Shown piece after piece: positions 1-9,402 of a DNA stretch of 15,029 bases (position 1 is the stretch's first letter; every line of letters begins with the position of its first letter). Source of the stretch: HGM04593 sp045661205 (GTDB lineage Bacteria; Bacteroidota; Bacteroidia; Bacteroidales; Bacteroidaceae); the NCBI GenBank assembly GCA_045661205.1, contig JAZRFE010000006.1, positions 1 to 15,029 of the forward strand, written 5' to 3'. Both the position numbers and the translations under genes were made by a program. The notes beneath the pieces are model-generated. The model worked only from the letters and a program-made list of their open reading frames with translations. It was not told the DNA's origin and did not search any database.

Positions 1-3000
1 GCCTTCGGTCTTTGCAATGTTCTTATCCGTCAGTTTGGCTATGTTCAGAAGGTTTGATGCATTTGTTGGGTCTGATGTGTAATCGGACACCTGTTCGGTG
101 TACTTGAAGTTTATCTCCCTCATACGCATTCCCAGGAACGGAACCTCGTATGCCACATTGTGCCGTTCCGAGTTCTTGATGTAACCGGTGCGCCAACTGC
201 CATCAACAGCAAGAAGGTTAAGGTTGAGCAGTTCGGTATCTTCTACGGATATAAGTTCTACAGTCCCTGCTGATGTACCCGAAGAACCCGAAGAACCTGA
301 TGAACCCGATGTACCTGACGTATCCGAAGAAGAGCCGTATGCAGATTGTTTACCCTGTGCATTGATGTTACTGTTAAGGCCGTGGTTCATTGCTTCTTCG
401 TAAAAATCGGTCAAGTCCAACTGCACCTGATTGCTCAATTTCGCACCATCGAGAACAGTAGTAGAAGACTCTCTCTTTATTGCCGATTGCTCTTTTGTTG
501 AAGTACCGGCCAGTTCCTTCTTTATTGCTTGGGCAATAATATCAGATGCGTCATTCCTCACATTAGAGATAAGTGTACCCGTAGAAGGTGTTGTTACAGA
601 GGTATCGTTAAGCACAATCTCTCCCTTTGTGGTATTAACCTGACGGGTGAGCCCAAGTGTACCACTTGTACTCTTTGCAGCATCTGTCGATGCAACAGAA
701 GTTCCTTTCGACAATACCGGCGAACTTGTTGTCTTTGCAGTGTCTGCCGATTGTGTTGTGCTCTGAGTAGTGGGTGGTGTTATGGCTTTTGTTGTTGTAA
801 TGGTACTTGTTGTAGTGCTTCGAGTTGTTGTAGTGGTTGTTGTTCTTTTTCTTACTATCTGCGGTGCAGGTGCCATAGACATACGTCCCACGTAGCTATT
901 CTCCTCATCGGCATCTTCGAGGTAGTCGAGTTTGGTTATAAAGTGACCCTCCTCGCAGCTGTCGAATGCATAAAGTTCGTCACAGCCATCCTCGGCCTCA
1001 CAAGAGACTGTGAGGCTGTCGAGCAACGATTCATCGACATACTCCTCGAAGTTGGGAGTCGAAGGCGTATTGGTACGATTTCTTTTTATAGTTGTGTTTG
1101 TCGTAGAAGTACCTGTGCTCTGTTGCTTCCCTTTATCCCTGCTGGGGCCTTCGATGCTTTCGGTTAACACTTTTGTTGTGCTGTTTTGTGCTTTCTGAGC
1201 ATCCTCCACAGCCTTAAGCAACTCCTCTTTCGTCATCTTCTGAGTAGATTTCATTTCATACGAATCGCTTATGCCTGCTTTTTCGAGGTCTTTATTTAAG
1301 GTCTGTTCAGATCTTTGATGTGTAGTTACCTTTCTATAAACAAGACGCAAGTTATACTGCTTGTCCTTCTCTACCTTTGTAAACGATTTTGTGGGCTTCA
1401 GATAGAAGTATTTGCCCGACTCGCTGACATATTGATTATCTCTTGTCTCTATGGTGTCGCCCTTTTCGTTGCACAACAACCACACAAGCTTTCCGTTAGT
1501 AAATGTAGTTGTTCCCACGCGCAGGTCTCTCTTAAGGGCAATGACGGGGTTTGCAATATCCGACACGTAAGCAGTGTCGATAACACCCTCAAGGCCCTTA
1601 ATCTGACCATAGTCTGACGGGAATGCCAATGCAACCTCCTCCTGCAGGTTGGGAATCTCCTCCAATGCGGGAGCATCGCCTGTGCAGAAGTAGTAATTTA
1701 TAGTCTGATTCCAGGGTATTCTTTCGTACTCTTTTTCGGTCTCGTTCCACTTCAAGGGGTCGCCGGGCACGCCTTCGAACAACTCCTTGGCACATCCTGT
1801 AACCTCCAATCTGTAATACTTATTGGAATTCAAGTATGTGAGGTTCAGTACGTGGTTGGTGCGGAACGACCTTGTCTCGTCGTAAGAGAGGTAATTTCTT
1901 ATAGGAGTCTTATCGTCGGGGCTGTCATACTCGTACAAAGTGGCATAGGTCTGCAACATTTTGAAGGTAAATGTGCGGCTCGCCAATGCCTCGAGCTGTG
2001 CTTTTTCGGCATCAATGTCGCGCTCGATGCGTGCAAGTTCAGTGGGGTCGAGTACACGGAAGTGCTCGTTGAGCGGTGCCAATGTCTCGATGCTTATTTT
2101 GCTCGAGAGAGAAGGATTTATTTTGTGCTTCTCGTTCCATCCGTTCTCCTGTATGGTGTCGCCAATGCTGCAATTGCCGAAGAGAACAAAGTCGTCGAGT
2201 GCGTTGCCATAGAATATGTCGCACACATCGCCACACTCGAACTCGAACTTGCGGTTCACATCGACAAGGCCACCGAATGCTGTAAGTTTCACACGCGCTG
2301 CACCGGTAAAGTAGTTGGGGTTGATACCTCCCATGCGCATTACACCACCAATACCGGAGTTAAGAATCTCGAACTTACCCTCCCAGAATCCGAGGTCGAG
2401 CTTCAAGCCAAACACAGCATAGAGGTAGGCGTAGAGCTGACCCTCGCCGTACCAACCGTGGTAACCGGGGGTCTTGCCGAGGTTCATACATTGTGTGCCT
2501 TCGAGCTTGCGCAACGAAATGTCGAAGCCTCCGATAGCTCCCATCTCGCCATAGAAGAGACCGAGGTCTACATCCACATAACCCCATGCCGAAGCACCGA
2601 GCATAAGACCGCCATTGACATTGGAGTAGAAATTCTCGAGTGCCTTAGTGCGAGCGCGGTTGGCCTTGTTCATGTCGTCGCTCTTTACGCCCTCGCCCTC
2701 GGTTGAGCCATCGAGGAACTCCTGCACCTTGGCAGGAATGGGGGGCAGTTCACCATCGTTGGGAAGCTCGTTACCCAGACAGAGATAAGCGTTTGCACCG
2801 ATATTTACACTTACTATGGGCGACTTGAAGTCGATGAGTGTAAATTTACAACGCAGATTTTCGTCGGGTTGTCCTATGTAAAGATGCCATTTAACCTTGT
2901 TAAGTTCTTTGCCCTCTTGTTTCATTGTTATCTTAAGGTCGAGCGAAATTTCGACACTACCGACATTCATACCATATTCGCTCTCGGCCTTGTCCTGTGC

Positions 3001-6000
3001 CTCTTCTGTTTTTGCGGCAACATCAACCTCGCTGCCTTCGCGCTTGCCTTCAGAAGCCTTTTCGCCGGAGTCGCCCGCAAGGTCGGTAAGGCTACCCTTG
3101 ACATCGGCAACAAGTCCCTCGCACTTGGCATTCAGTTCTTGCAGTTTGCTTGTAATGCCATCCATTTCGGTTTTTAGTGCCTTTGCCATGTCCGACTGCA
3201 TGGGGTCGAGTTTGGCATCTACCGTTACGTTGAGCGAGAAGTACTCATCAAGATCGGTACACTCATATACGATACTTGCCTTGGAGTTTACAAGACCGCC
3301 TACAGCCTCTATAGTTCCGGTAAAGACAAATGTCGACAATCGGTCATTCTCGCGGTCGTAAATAACGGTCATTTCCATGTCTCCTTTGAGTGCATCCTCG
3401 CCTACGCTGGTCGATAGCCCTATTCCAGCAACAACGCCTATGATACCTTTCTGCGGCTCGGCCTCTGTTTCGGATTTACGGATACAGTTAAAGTAGAATC
3501 CACCTTTTATGTTGTTGATTACAACGGGGTCGAAACGCAGACCGGCAGAGCTTCCAAGTGCTATTTCGAAATATCCCCATGTGAAATCGGTTCGTTCGAA
3601 GTAACCTCCAAGAGCATCCACTGTGAACAGTTCGCCGGGCATGGTGAACTTAAGGCTTCCGCCGTATCCCTTGCCCTTGGTCTCGTCGTTGCTCACGATG
3701 AGCGAGCCGGCAATGGTCATGCCCGCAAACGAGGCATCGAATGCTGCCTTGTCGAAGGTGGTCTCTTTGTATTTGAAGTTGAGCTTGCTGAAGTCCATAC
3801 TCATAGCTTCGGTAATTCCCTGAAGCTCGGCCTTGATGGTGATACCTGCCGATGCTCCAAGCTCAATCTCCTCGAGGAAACGCACCTCGCCTTCGAGACC
3901 TACGCCAAGCTGACTATCCTTGAAGTCGAAACTGTAATCCTTGAGAGTGAAGGTGAAAGGACCAAGTTTTTGCGAAGCCACGTTCTTTTTATCATCGTCG
4001 TCGGCAGGGGCTCGCGGGCCATATTCGCTCGGTCCGTGGGCAAAGTATGTATCTTCGTCGAACGAAGGCATATAGGCTTCTTTGTCGCTGTTGTCACCCT
4101 TATCGGGCAGTGAGGACAACGACCAGTCACCTGTGCTGAACCAGAAGTTCTTTGTAACCTCGTGGTCCTTGTTCTTGTAGAACGAGAAGAGAATGTCGGC
4201 CTTGTCCTCGCCACACTGCATCTCCTTTACAAAGTCGAATTTCGAGGTCCATCGTTCGCAGTTGGCTATACGCATCTTGGCAAAATGTATGCCGGGGATG
4301 CTGAAGTCCATTCCCAGGTTGTCGATTTTCTTCTGTAAGTAGTCGGTGCCACCAATGGTGAGCGTACCGCCCATGAGAAGTTCTACACGTGTTTCAAGCG
4401 AATCTTTTTCATTGGGAGCAGCCTCGACAAGGAAGTAGGTGAGGTTCTTGTCCATGTCGGCCCTCGCGAGCATAAAGTCGAAGTTGAGGCTATCGACCTG
4501 CTGTGTGCGGAAGACATAGGCATATTGCTCTTTCTTGTCCTTGTAATCTTTACCAAGATGGAGTATCTGGCACTCGTAGCCAATTTCGCCCTCGATAAGG
4601 GGAACGTCGAATGTTCCGTCGAACTTACAGTGGTTGAAGTTGTTCTGTATGAATTCGAGGCTTACTCCGTTGAGCGAGAATGCCCAACCACCGGCCTTAC
4701 CGGTCTTTGCCGAGAGTACATCATCGGCACCTACGCGCAGGGTTGCACCGGACTTGTCGAAGAACATGTCCTCGGCAGAGATTTTCAGACGTTTGTCGCC
4801 TTTGTCATTATCATCGCCAAACTCCAATGCTTCGGGCATTTTCACTGAAATTTCCCTGATATACAGTCCCTGCCACGAGTTTACATCGCCCAATGTGAGT
4901 GACTGCTCAGTGTCGTATCCTTCGGGGAACTTGCCCATGAAGCTGGAGTTCATTCTCACTGAGTGGTCGTAGACAATATCGCTGGCGGTGAAGGTCCATC
5001 CGGGGAGTTCCTCGGCCTGGAAGGGGTCCATGCTCACACGGTCGATGAGCCAGTTTTCCCATTCGCTGATGCGTGTCTGTGCATATATAGAGGGCATGGA
5101 GTCTGTAAGTTCGCCATTGACCTCTTTCTTCAGTCCGGGAATCTTCATTTCAATGTCGAGTCCCAACTGCTCGAATGTGTAGTCCTTCCACGCAAGGTAA
5201 CAACCGTTCTCGGGAGAAATAACATTGGTGGGAGCCTTGAATGTGAATTCAAAGTCAGATTTGGGGTCGAGTATGGTGAAGTGGGAGAGCAGTGCCACTG
5301 TACCGCCCTCAGGGATGATGTTGTCGGGTGAGATACAGAGACGGGGAGCGCCAAACACCAGAATATCGTTCTTCAGATAATCACTGTTGGGCATTGTGAA
5401 CTCGCCGATGATGTTCATCGTTGCAAATTCTGCCGAGAAGGTCATGCCTGCAATCTGCAAGTCCACCGGGCTCTTGTTTATTGAGTCGGGGAGTGCTACG
5501 GGGAAGTAGAGCGCATCGATGTCGCCAACACCGAGCAAGCTCGAAATTGCTTGACCCGATTTTACATACTGGTAGTACTTGCTAAGGTCGAGTTTCTTGG
5601 CAATGTCCTTTACGCCATCGGTTGCCGACGATTGCAGATAGTCGGCATAGGGCAGTCCTGTGTCGCTTATAAGATTGTCGATACCCCAGTCGCTGAAGAG
5701 TTTGTCAACAACCTCGGCATCGCTCATTTCGTTGTTGGAGTATGTGGTGGCTTTACCCTCGTAAACAGCATAGTCGGTGTTTATCTTCAGTCCCGAGAAT
5801 TCGACGCACACCATTACTGTGGTACCCATAGGATTCCACTCGACGCGGCCTTTTCCTTGCCAGCCATCCTCGCCGTCGGCCGATATTTCATCTATCGTCA
5901 TCTGGTACTCGCCAATGGCAATTACCTTGTCCTTGAGTTCGTCGGCCGATGCCTTCAGGGGCTCTTTGTTGGTAATCTCGACGCGGCTCGAACATTCGAA

Positions 6001-7530
6001 GTATTTTTTACTCAACTGCTCGACGATAGCAAAATCGACAATATTCTTGTCGGATGAATAGCCAACCTCGTTAGAGTTTATACAATGGGGCTCGATGTGA
6101 AGCACAAGGTAGTCGCCGGGGGTGATAAATGTCCTGAGCGAATCCCAAACGATGGTGTCGGTCATTTCCTCGCTGCTTGCGAATGTCTTTTCGTAAACAG
6201 GGTCGCTTGCCAATGCTGCTTCTTTGTCGGCGGTGGTACCACCATTGTGCAGTTTCAGCTTATACTCGAACTTCAATGTGTCGGGCTGCAATCCCTCGCC
6301 ACCAAGGTGCAATGCACGGTCCCACGAGATTGCAAGGTCGTGACCGGCAAGTATCTTGCGGGCTGCGAGTTCCTCGAATGTGGGAGATGTGATTACAGGG
6401 TTGCGGAAGGTGTAGAGCGAGTCGGTGAGTATAGAGTCGGAGACTGAAATGCCGCCCCAATATATTTTGTGGCCTTTGTCGTCATCGCCGCCCTTGCCTT
6501 TATTGTCATCGTCGTCATCGCCGTCATCATCCGGCTCGGGTTCTGGTTCAGGCTCAGGTTCGGGTTCAGGTTCGGGGTCCTCTTTCTTGTTTACCTTTAT
6601 GCAGAATTTGCGGAAGGTACTCTTGCCTTCGTTCTCGATAAGAACGTAGTTCATGGCAGAATTTGATGGCGTAGATGCGGTTGCCGTTACCTGTGCAAGA
6701 TAGGTTTTGCCTGCATAGAAATTCTGGGTAATTGCTGTCACAGGTATCATGCAGGTGGGTGCCGGAAGGTCTTCGGCCATATAGACTGTGGGGTTGTTGT
6801 CCATTGCATAGTCGGGTTGCTGGTTGGGCAACAGTTCTACCACTCGCAGGTTGTACTTGAAGTTTACAAAGCCGGGGGCACATGCCAGCAGAGGCTCGGT
6901 CCATGTGAATTGTGCCGCAAGAGGGTCGAGTTCACCAACTTCGGGGTCTTCGGTTCCTATGAGCATGGGGGTGAGGAACTGCGGTGCCTGAGCATTGTAG
7001 CACACCTGGAAACTTGCAACGCCACCGGCGGGGTTGCTCTCGACAACGGGTGTAGAGAGGGGGCTTTCGTTCCACTGATAGGCGGTTATATGTACTTGAT
7101 AGAAACCTTCGGGCAAAAGACCGAATGTGCCATTTTCGTAGTTTCCGAAGAGATCCTCGGGGCAACTTATCTCACTCGCCGGTATGTGGTCGAAGAGCTT
7201 CTTCATATCGACAGTGGTGAGGGTGTACACCGAATTGGCCGGAATGGTAAAGGGTACCTTCGGCTGACGGTGCGTGGGGGTGCTTATGGCGAGTCCTGTC
7301 GCGGGGGTTGTCTGCTCGAGCTGCAATCCCAAATGAACATGCTTCGTCTCGTTTGAAGTGTTCATCAGAGAGATTGTGAAGAACTTGCCGGGGTCGGTGA
7401 TGTAGAGCAACACCTGTGGTGGCAACACCTGCTGCGTGGGGGTTACTGTTACGGTTACGTCCTGTGCAAGTATGGAGAGCGTTCCTAAAAATGCTATGAT
7501 GAATGCCGCTAACGATCTGTGTATCTTCAT
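1..7530 (-). CDS. Giant exported TANFOR-like surface protein, C-terminus beyond window
   Basis: The frame is open from an ATG at 7530 to the left edge. I checked every codon triplet for stops and found none, which gives 2510 codons with the end missing. Residues 1-22 are a signal peptide (basic MKIHR, hydrophobic core, cleavage near LA-QD). Residues 23 to about 315 resemble, from memory, the N-terminus of TANFOR-domain proteins of Prevotella/Tannerella (QDVTVTVTPTQQVLPPQ start, then FN3-like strands). A Pro-Glu run (319-333) and an Asp/Gly/Lys run (334-354) follow. The body to about 1450 is beta-rich. A Lys/Glu-rich, probably helical segment lies at 1447-1523, Gly-rich amphipathic strands at about 1630-1750, a short helix at about 1828-1856, a Thr-rich tract from 2230 and a Ser-Gly linker at 2399-2423. 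It lies 44 nt after the beta-barrel gene, so probably the same transcript. The function is unknown. Whether it ends in a T9SS tail cannot be seen. Confidence is high for the gene and moderate for the family. Confidence 0.9.
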   Translation of the reverse strand, partial: MKIHRSLAAFIIAFLGTLSILAQDVTVTVTPTQQVLPPQVLLYITDPGKFFTISLMNTSNETKHVHLGLQLEQTTPATGLAISTPTHRQPKVPFTIPANSVYTLTTVDMKKLFDHIPASEISCPEDLFGNYENGTFGLLPEGFYQVHITAYQWNESPLSTPVVESNPAGGVASFQVCYNAQAPQFLTPMLIGTEDPEVGELDPLAAQFTWTEPLLACAPGFVNFKYNLRVVELLPNQQPDYAMDNNPTVYMAEDLPAPTCMIPVTAITQNFYAGKTYLAQVTATASTPSNSAMNYVLIENEGKSTFRKFCIKVNKKEDPEPEPEPEPEPEPEPDDDGDDDDDNKGKGGDDDKGHKIYWGGISVSDSILTDSLYTFRNPVITSPTFEELAARKILAGHDLAISWDRALHLGGEGLQPDTLKFEYKLKLHNGGTTADKEAALASDPVYEKTFASSEEMTDTIVWDSLRTFITPGDYLVLHIEPHCINSNEVGYSSDKNIVDFAIVEQLSKKYFECSSRVEITNKEPLKASADELKDKVIAIGEYQMTIDEISADGEDGWQGKGRVEWNPMGTTVMVCVEFSGLKINTDYAVYEGKATTYSNNEMSDAEVVDKLFSDWGIDNLISDTGLPYADYLQSSATDGVKDIAKKLDLSKYYQYVKSGQAISSLLGVGDIDALYFPVALPDSINKSPVDLQIAGMTFSAEFATMNIIGEFTMPNSDYLKNDILVFGAPRLCISPDNIIPEGGTVALLSHFTILDPKSDFEFTFKAPTNVISPENGCYLAWKDYTFEQLGLDIEMKIPGLKKEVNGELTDSMPSIYAQTRISEWENWLIDRVSMDPFQAEELPGWTFTASDIVYDHSVRMNSSFMGKFPEGYDTEQSLTLGDVNSWQGLYIREISVKMPEALEFGDDNDKGDKRLKISAEDMFFDKSGATLRVGADDVLSAKTGKAGGWAFSLNGVSLEFIQNNFNHCKFDGTFDVPLIEGEIGYECQILHLGKDYKDKKEQYAYVFRTQQVDSLNFDFMLARADMDKNLTYFLVEAAPNEKDSLETRVELLMGGTLTIGGTDYLQKKIDNLGMDFSIPGIHFAKMRIANCERWTSKFDFVKEMQCGEDKADILFSFYKNKDHEVTKNFWFSTGDWSLSSLPDKGDNSDKEAYMPSFDEDTYFAHGPSEYGPRAPADDDDKKNVASQKLGPFTFTLKDYSFDFKDSQLGVGLEGEVRFLEEIELGASAGITIKAELQGITEAMSMDFSKLNFKYKETTFDKAAFDASFAGMTIAGSLIVSNDETKGKGYGGSLKFTMPGELFTVDALGGYFERTDFTWGYFEIALGSSAGLRFDPVVINNIKGGFYFNCIRKSETEAEPQKGIIGVVAGIGLSTSVGEDALKGDMEMTVIYDRENDRLSTFVFTGTIEAVGGLVNSKASIVYECTDLDEYFSLNVTVDAKLDPMQSDMAKALKTEMDGITSKLQELNAKCEGLVADVKGSLTDLAGDSGEKASEGKREGSEVDVAAKTEEAQDKAESEYGMNVGSVEISLDLKITMKQEGKELNKVKWHLYIGQPDENLRCKFTLIDFKSPIVSVNIGANAYLCLGNELPNDGELPPIPAKVQEFLDGSTEGEGVKSDDMNKANRARTKALENFYSNVNGGLMLGASAWGYVDVDLGLFYGEMGAIGGFDISLRKLEGTQCMNLGKTPGYHGWYGEGQLYAYLYAVFGLKLDLGFWEGKFEILNSGIGGVMRMGGINPNYFTGAARVKLTAFGGLVDVNRKFEFECGDVCDIFYGNALDDFVLFGNCSIGDTIQENGWNEKHKINPSLSSKISIETLAPLNEHFRVLDPTELARIERDIDAEKAQLEALASRTFTFKMLQTYATLYEYDSPDDKTPIRNYLSYDETRSFRTNHVLNLTYLNSNKYYRLEVTGCAKELFEGVPGDPLKWNETEKEYERIPWNQTINYYFCTGDAPALEEIPNLQEEVALAFPSDYGQIKGLEGVIDTAYVSDIANPVIALKRDLRVGTTTFTNGKLVWLLCNEKGDTIETRDNQYVSESGKYFYLKPTKSFTKVEKDKQYNLRLVYRKVTTHQRSEQTLNKDLEKAGISDSYEMKSTQKMTKEELLKAVEDAQKAQNSTTKVLTESIEGPSRDKGKQQSTGTSTTNTTIKRNRTNTPSTPNFEEYVDESLLDSLTVSCEAEDGCDELYAFDSCEEGHFITKLDYLEDADEENSYVGRMSMAPAPQIVRKRTTTTTTTRSTTTSTITTTKAITPPTTQSTTQSADTAKTTSSPVLSKGTSVASTDAAKSTSGTLGLTRQVNTTKGEIVLNDTSVTTPSTGTLISNVRNDASDIIAQAIKKELAGTSTKEQSAIKRESSTTVLDGAKLSNQVQLDLTDFYEEAMNHGLNSNINAQGKQSAYGSSSDTSGTSGSSGSSGSSGTSAGTVELISVEDTELLNLNLLAVDGSWRTGYIKNSERHNVAYEVPFLGMRMREINFKYTEQVSDYTSDPTNASNLLNIAKLTDKNIAKTEG
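262..336 (-). repeat. Ser-Gly-Thr linker in the giant protein
   Basis: This encodes residues 2399-2423, almost only Ser, Gly and Thr, with three tandem SSG/GSS units. It looks like a flexible linker between two folded parts. The near-identical repeated codons (tct/tcg/ggt) make it a candidate for slippage length changes. Confidence 0.8.
640..852 (-). repeat. Thr/Ser-rich low-complexity tract in the giant protein
   Basis: This stretch starts at about residue 2227 with a run of seven threonines after a basic RKR. Clusters of Thr, Ser and Ala follow for roughly 70 residues. Such tracts in secreted Bacteroidota proteins are usually unstructured stalks, and Thr/Ser next to Asp or Ala are possible sites of the Bacteroidales O-glycosylation system (D-S/T-A/I/L/V/M/T motif). 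Glycosylation here is inference only. Confidence 0.75.
6468..6579 (-). repeat. Pro-Glu repeat followed by Asp/Gly/Lys run in the giant protein
   Basis: Eight prolines alternate with seven glutamates (residues 319-333). They are followed by an acidic Asp/Gly/Lys stretch (334-354) rich in DDD. It separates the N-terminal exported domain from an FN3-like region starting near IYWGG. A rigid spacer with possible cation binding is plausible. The DNA is a hexamer-like repeat (ggttca/ggttcg variants) and could slip. Confidence 0.8.
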
Positions 7531-7574
7531 GGCTTATATCTTGTGTAGTGTCTGTATTCGTGTTATTGTCTCAA

Positions 7575-9302
7575 TTATAGTGTTGCGCCATCTTTGTTCT
7601 TGTCTTTCTTGAGAATGCTGATGAGGCTGAACGTATATACATAGTTGAATGTTACGTTTATATCTGTGCAGTCGAGGTTGCTGCGTGTCTGTCTTACGTT
7701 TACGTCGCCGTATTTGCTGAAGCCGGCTGTTGCCGAGAATACGTGCACCTTCTTCAGATTGTAGCTGGCCGAGAAGTCGGCTGCAAGAGAGAGTGCTTTT
7801 GACTGGCGCTCAACCTCGTTGTAACACAACGAGAAGTTTGCACCTATATTGAGATTCTTTTGTTCGAGGAACGAACGGCTTGTTCCCAACGAAGCAACGT
7901 CGCTGCGGTACTTTGTCTGGTAACCTTTTGACTCCTGATGGCTTATGGATGCCGTAATATCTATTTCCCAGGGCTTTACCTCCATGTTGTAGGAGAGTCC
8001 GACAGCCTTTGTGGTGACGTCGCTGATGCCTGTGGCGAATTTGTTGAGGTCCTCGTTGCGCGAATAGTTGAACGAGAGGCTTGCCGAGTGGCCAAGTAAT
8101 GTACCGTCGTAGGCGAATGAGGGCATCACGTTGAAACTGTGCATTATACGATGCACCTTGGTGCTGTCGATGACCTGACATGTTCCGTCGCGCTGCATCT
8201 GTTGGTATCCATTGTATCCTGCGCTGATGTTGAATAGTTCTCCTATGCGGGTGGAGGCACTAAGCGCGTATATGTAACCGCATGTGGTGAACATCTGCTC
8301 GTTAGAGAGGTTATCGGCCTGTCCCGAGAATGTTCCCGTAAGGGCTATCTTCTTGAACAGATGTGTGCTTGCCGAAACTGACAAGCTGTGGTAGTTGTTC
8401 GACATGTAGTAGGCACCAAGCGAGGTGTAGTCGGGTTGCACCATGCGGTAGCTTACCGAGGCGTTGAGCCCGCCGAACATGAAATTGGCGTTCACATCGC
8501 CGGCGAAGCGGGCGAGTGAACTGTATCGTGTATCGAATATTTTGTCAAAATCGGTGGTTGTGGCAATCTTTGGAGCCTCTTTGTCCTTGTTGAACACCGA
8601 GGCTGCTGCGTTGGCTGTGAACGAGAACCACTTTACAGGGGTTACGCAGCCCTTTACGCCGACAACAATATTTTCCTGGGGGCGTACAAGCTGACGCCAT
8701 CCCTCGTCGAGAGAGCTTATCTGGTCGTAAGCACGCAGGAAGTAGATATCTACGTAGTTTTTGCCACTGCCGTATCCGGCCTTCATTCCCCAACCCATTC
8801 GTTTGTACTGCGGTGCGCGTGCAAAGGGGTCGGTGGGGTCGTCGTTGATGGCATTGCGCAGACGGCCGTAGAAGAAACCGCCGCGTATCTTGTCGCTGTT
8901 GTATTCGAGACCTATACCGTTGAAAGACATGTTCATGACGTAGTTACTCATGGACATAGAGGATAGTCCGAAATGTCCTCTCCAGTTTTTGTAGGTGGGG
9001 TTGATGTGGAACGATAGTTTCGGATAGTTAAAGTCGAGATTATCGTTGCTGTAATAGAGTGAGAATGGCATACTGAGGCCATAGAGACTGATGTTGAGGT
9101 TGGCATACACTGTATTGCTCAAGGGCGAGCCGTATCCGTTGCCCACCGATGAGTTGCGATATGTGTTCATAGTACCAAGCGTACCCGTAACTATCAGCGG
9201 GTCGCCCTTTCCTATATCTGCTATATTTTGTCCGATGACTCTGCTCGGTAGCATTGTTGCCACGATGATGAGCATTGTCAATTTCAATAACTGTTTCCGC
9301 AT
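7575..9302 (-). CDS. Predicted outer-membrane beta-barrel protein
   Basis: The product is 575 residues from the ATG at 9302. I chose this start because it gives a standard signal peptide (basic MRKQLLK, hydrophobic core, cleavage near VIG-QN). The upstream in-frame start at 9389 would add a 29-residue non-signal tail inside a DNA palindrome. After cleavage the protein is a long series of short alternating strands rich in Tyr, Phe, Ser and Gly, such as the YGSGKNYVDIYF and VVGVKG segments, which is the pattern of a Gram-negative outer-membrane barrel. The C-terminus carries a Lys/Asp-rich tail after the last strand, so it lacks the usual terminal aromatic residue. From memory, similar barrel proteins occur in other Bacteroidota as hypothetical proteins. 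It lies between the T9SS-tailed gene and the giant gene and probably serves as an outer-membrane partner or anchor. The family name is uncertain, and I do not claim it is PorP/SprF or PorV. Confidence 0.8.
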   Translation of the reverse strand: MRKQLLKLTMLIIVATMLPSRVIGQNIADIGKGDPLIVTGTLGTMNTYRNSSVGNGYGSPLSNTVYANLNISLYGLSMPFSLYYSNDNLDFNYPKLSFHINPTYKNWRGHFGLSSMSMSNYVMNMSFNGIGLEYNSDKIRGGFFYGRLRNAINDDPTDPFARAPQYKRMGWGMKAGYGSGKNYVDIYFLRAYDQISSLDEGWRQLVRPQENIVVGVKGCVTPVKWFSFTANAAASVFNKDKEAPKIATTTDFDKIFDTRYSSLARFAGDVNANFMFGGLNASVSYRMVQPDYTSLGAYYMSNNYHSLSVSASTHLFKKIALTGTFSGQADNLSNEQMFTTCGYIYALSASTRIGELFNISAGYNGYQQMQRDGTCQVIDSTKVHRIMHSFNVMPSFAYDGTLLGHSASLSFNYSRNEDLNKFATGISDVTTKAVGLSYNMEVKPWEIDITASISHQESKGYQTKYRSDVASLGTSRSFLEQKNLNIGANFSLCYNEVERQSKALSLAADFSASYNLKKVHVFSATAGFSKYGDVNVRQTRSNLDCTDINVTFNYVYTFSLISILKKDKNKDGATL

Positions 9303-9353
9303 AGCGTTTGCCTGTTTCGTTTGTGATGCACCTGCGCGGTGTTTTAAATAGTA

Positions 9354-9391
9354 ATATGTACGCCACGCGCATGCGCGCGCAGCGTACATAT
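9354..9391 (-). promoter_or_regulatory. Intercistronic GC-rich hairpin
   Basis: Perfect 10-bp arms (9354-9363 ATATGTACGC and 9382-9391) enclose 18 nt that contain a second palindrome, CGCGCATGCGCG (9366-9377). It lies 12 nt after the stop of the T9SS-tailed gene and about 50 nt before the start of the barrel gene. On the transcribed strand it is followed by TACTATTTAAAA rather than a clean T-run. It could be an mRNA-stabilising or processing hairpin, or a weak terminator that lowers expression of the two downstream genes. Confidence 0.6.
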
Positions 9392-9402
9392 ATTAATGGG
9401 GT

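Noticed and set aside
1852..2706. A 284-codon open frame on the plus strand
   Set aside because: It lies in exact register opposite the giant minus-strand gene and has no signal or family features. It is a shadow caused by the codon use of that gene. The same holds for 529-1167, 5551-6057 and 6817-7356.
9303..9389. Upstream start for the barrel protein at 9389
   Set aside because: It adds 29 residues before a good signal peptide and begins inside the intercistronic palindrome, so the ATG at 9302 is preferred.
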